Source: Rhodococcus rhodnii (GTDB lineage Bacteria; Actinomycetota; Actinomycetes; Mycobacteriales; Pseudonocardiaceae). From it: a stretch of 64,000 nt of DNA. The stretch lies in contig JOAA01000001.1 of NCBI GenBank assembly GCA_000720375.1, forward strand, positions 496,001 through 560,000, written 5' to 3'. Position 1 is the first letter of the stretch, and every line of letters begins with the position of its first letter. Shown here one piece after another: positions 62,323 to 64,000 of this stretch. Both the position numbers and the translations under genes were made by a program. Under the pieces are notes generated by a model. The model was not told where the DNA came from, searched no databases, and saw only the letters and a list, made by a program, of their open reading frames with translations.

Positions 62323-63975
62323 CCAATGCCCCCAGAGGTCTCGGTACAACGATGACCGCCGCACGAGCGAAGCGTGGTCGCCGACCGCGGCTGTGACCCC
62401 GTCCAATACGAGGATCCGCTCGGCCCGCCGCGCCGAGCTGATCCGATGCGCCACGACGATGAGCGTTCCGTCTCGCCGTGCGAACGCGTCCTCGGCGCGC
62501 CGTTCGGCCACCGGGTCAAGGTGACACGTGGCCTCGTCGAGCACCACGAGCCGGGCCGGGCTCAGATAAGCCCGGACCAACGCGATCAGCTGCCGCTGCC
62601 CCGCGGACAGACCCTCCGGGTCGAGCTGGTCGCCGATCTTCTCGACCAGGTCACGTGCACCGACGGCGTCGACCGCGGCCTGGATCTGGGCGTCGGTCGC
62701 GTCCGGTCGCAGATACGTCAGGTTGTCCCGCAACGGGCCCGCGAAGACGTAGGCCTCTTGCGGGATCAGCACCCTGTCCGTGGCGTCCAGGTCGCCCGCT
62801 CGTATCCCGCCGAACCGGATCGAGCCCGCGTCCGGCTCACGCAGGCCGCAGACCAAACTGGCCAATGTGGACTTCCCGATCCCGCTCGGGCCGACCACCG
62901 CGAGGTGTTCTCCCGGCAGAATGGTCAGATCGAGGTCACGCAGGATCGGCTCGGAGTGCGGCCCGTAGGCGAACCGGACATCCCGCAGGATCAAGTCCTC
63001 GCCTTGGCGCTCATGCTCGCGTGGCCCCTCGACCGGCGGGATCGTCGTTTCATCCAGGATCCGGCCGAGTGTCACCACGAATCGCAGGCCGCTGCCACCG
63101 ACTCCAGCGATGACGGCCTGCAGGGCCGGTTGCAGGCCGGAGACGACGTACGTCAGGCCGCCCATGATCAGACCGGCGGTCAGTCCTTGTCCTACCAGCC
63201 AAGGCCCGGCGACCAGGATGACCACCAACGGAAGCCAACCACCGACGGCGAAACACGCTGTGCGCAGAGCGGCGACTCTGGCCAGTGCTCGTTCGGCGGC
63301 GGCCTGGTCATGGATCGGACCGGACACCATTGCGGCAGCGTGATCTTCGGCGCCGCATGCGACCACGTCCCGCGTGCCGGCGAGCACAGTGCCCGCACTC
63401 GCGGCGAGTTTCTCGTCGGCCAGGACCGAAGCTCGTTGCTTGGCCGCCGCGAACCCCAGTGTGGCGAGGAAAGCGCCAAAGCCGAGCAGGAACGGCGGCA
63501 GGATCAGCAACACCACGACCGGCGCGAGGGACAACAGACCGATGACCACGCCGACAACGGTGACCAGAAAGCTCCGGATCACCACGATCAACCCGGCGTA
63601 CGTATCCCGGACGATCTCGACTTGGCGAGTCAGCCGGGCCAACGCGCCTTCATCTGGTTGTCCGGAAACACCTTTGTACAACGCGCTGCCGACAACCCGG
63701 CGGACAAGGTCGTCACGGAAAGGTTCGACCAACTCGCCGAGGCGCTGGAACACCTTGCGTGATCCGGCCGAGCCGATCACCGCGGCCAGCATCAACCCGG
63801 TCAGCCAGCCGAAACCGACAACCGGCCGTCCTGCCAGGAATCCATCGTCGACCGCATGCGCCACGCAAAGGCCGGACACGGCCGCTGGCAAGGCTTCCGG
63901 AATCGACCAGCCAAGCAAAGCGAAAGTGGGACCAGCCCGCAGCGCGGCGACGCCGAACCGAATCTCGCGCTTCAC
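62167..63975 (-). CDS. ABC exporter, fused membrane and ATPase domains
   Basis: A 602-residue half-transporter (one membrane domain plus one ATPase). Hydrophobic segments lie between about residues 15 and 310. The ATPase has Walker A GPSGIGKST, signature LSAGQRQLI (usual LSGGQ), Walker B LVVLDEATCHLDP and switch VVAHRISS. GTG 63975 has GGAG seven bases upstream and overlaps the stop of a preceding gene. The expected end of such a protein is near WGHWSQPTRL; the frame continues about 40 residues more over the antisense of the response regulator. A frameshift or a true overlap are both possible. Probably one half of a heterodimeric exporter. Confidence 0.88.
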   Translation of the reverse strand: MKREIRFGVAALRAGPTFALLGWSIPEALPAAVSGLCVAHAVDDGFLAGRPVVGFGWLTGLMLAAVIGSAGSRKVFQRLGELVEPFRDDLVRRVVGSALYKGVSGQPDEGALARLTRQVEIVRDTYAGLIVVIRSFLVTVVGVVIGLLSLAPVVVLLILPPFLLGFGAFLATLGFAAAKQRASVLADEKLAASAGTVLAGTRDVVACGAEDHAAAMVSGPIHDQAAAERALARVAALRTACFAVGGWLPLVVILVAGPWLVGQGLTAGLIMGGLTYVVSGLQPALQAVIAGVGGSGLRFVVTLGRILDETTIPPVEGPREHERQGEDLILRDVRFAYGPHSEPILRDLDLTILPGEHLAVVGPSGIGKSTLASLVCGLREPDAGSIRFGGIRAGDLDATDRVLIPQEAYVFAGPLRDNLTYLRPDATDAQIQAAVDAVGARDLVEKIGDQLDPEGLSAGQRQLIALVRAYLSPARLVVLDEATCHLDPVAERRAEDAFARRDGTLIVVAHRISSARRAERILVLDGVTAAVGDHASLVRRSSLYRDLWGHWSQPTRLTHDPDGVDTSAGTGLAHHFGQVVPYGSLGQRQPGGDLRSGGTVGG

Positions 63976-64000
63976 TCGGTGGCTCCGAAGACGTCCTGAT
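63972..64000 (-). CDS. 3' end of a preceding gene, probably the partner ABC half-transporter
   Basis: On the minus strand the last codons read QDVFGATE then TGA, overlapping the exporter's GTG as GTGA (63972-63975). Only about nine residues are visible. Coupled half-transporters are commonly encoded this way, so it is likely the partner subunit, but the visible part cannot prove it. Confidence 0.45.

Overview
The window is GC-rich (about 70%) actinomycete DNA. Short intergenic gaps, frequent 4-base ATGA stop/start overlaps, GTG starts, leaderless-looking promoters, SARP/NarL/ROK/LacI-style regulation, many secreted enzymes and an acyl-CoA carboxylase epsilon subunit all point to a Pseudonocardiales-type soil actinomycete (Amycolatopsis/Lentzea/Saccharothrix-like). 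That genus-level statement is inference.

Left part (1-18 kb): a 5'-truncated TPR-rich regulator, then a minus-strand operon encoding an ACP, KAS III, ketoacyl reductase, acyl-CoA carboxylase beta and epsilon. Divergent from it is a plus-strand tailoring operon: a Baeyer-Villiger-type flavin monooxygenase, a Tat-exported FAD oxidase, an SRPBCC protein and an alpha/beta hydrolase. After S-adenosylhomocysteine hydrolase (with a recognisable SAH riboswitch), a multicopper oxidase and a NarL two-component system come a second ketosynthase (FabF type) and an alpha-oxoamine synthase, translationally coupled. Together these look like a small, uncharacterised fatty-acyl or aminoketone pathway built from dedicated copies of type II fatty-acid enzymes.

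Middle (18-37 kb): recQ, an orphan ABC-2 permease, a secreted carbohydrate-binding sugar-dehydrogenase-like protein, a GH29 fucosidase, a TetR/methyltransferase pair divergent from an AurF-like di-iron oxygenase plus a DUF4873 protein, a lipoprotein with a decayed neighbour, an adenosine-deaminase homologue lacking the usual catalytic Glu, a GH16 glucanase, a double-headed LuxR regulator and a secreted PI-PLC.

Right part (37-64 kb): a carbohydrate-use region. An Opp-type ABC operon ends in a GH1 beta-glucosidase. A CUT1 sugar importer lacking its ATPase is coupled to an aldehyde dehydrogenase. Two paralogous ROK repressors are divergent. A run of secreted enzymes follows: GH16, GH30 and GH19 sharing one CBM13 lectin module, a PQQ-type sugar dehydrogenase with PKD and CBM6 modules, and a GH99 endo-mannosidase. 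Beta-1,3-glucan, beta-1,6-glucan, chitin and alpha-mannan are the four main fungal wall polymers, so this reads as a fungal cell-wall degradation and uptake locus. A DasR (dre) site and LacI-type palindromes lie in front of its genes. The window ends in a NarL regulator convergent with an ABC exporter.

Two families of palindromic repeat are scattered through the window: five copies around the word CTCGTGAGTG, and two large composite inverted repeats built from GTGTCCACC/CCAGCAC units. One perfect 23-bp copy of the first family carries the stop codons of both flanking convergent genes. No rRNA, tRNA, CRISPR array, transposase or prophage gene was found.
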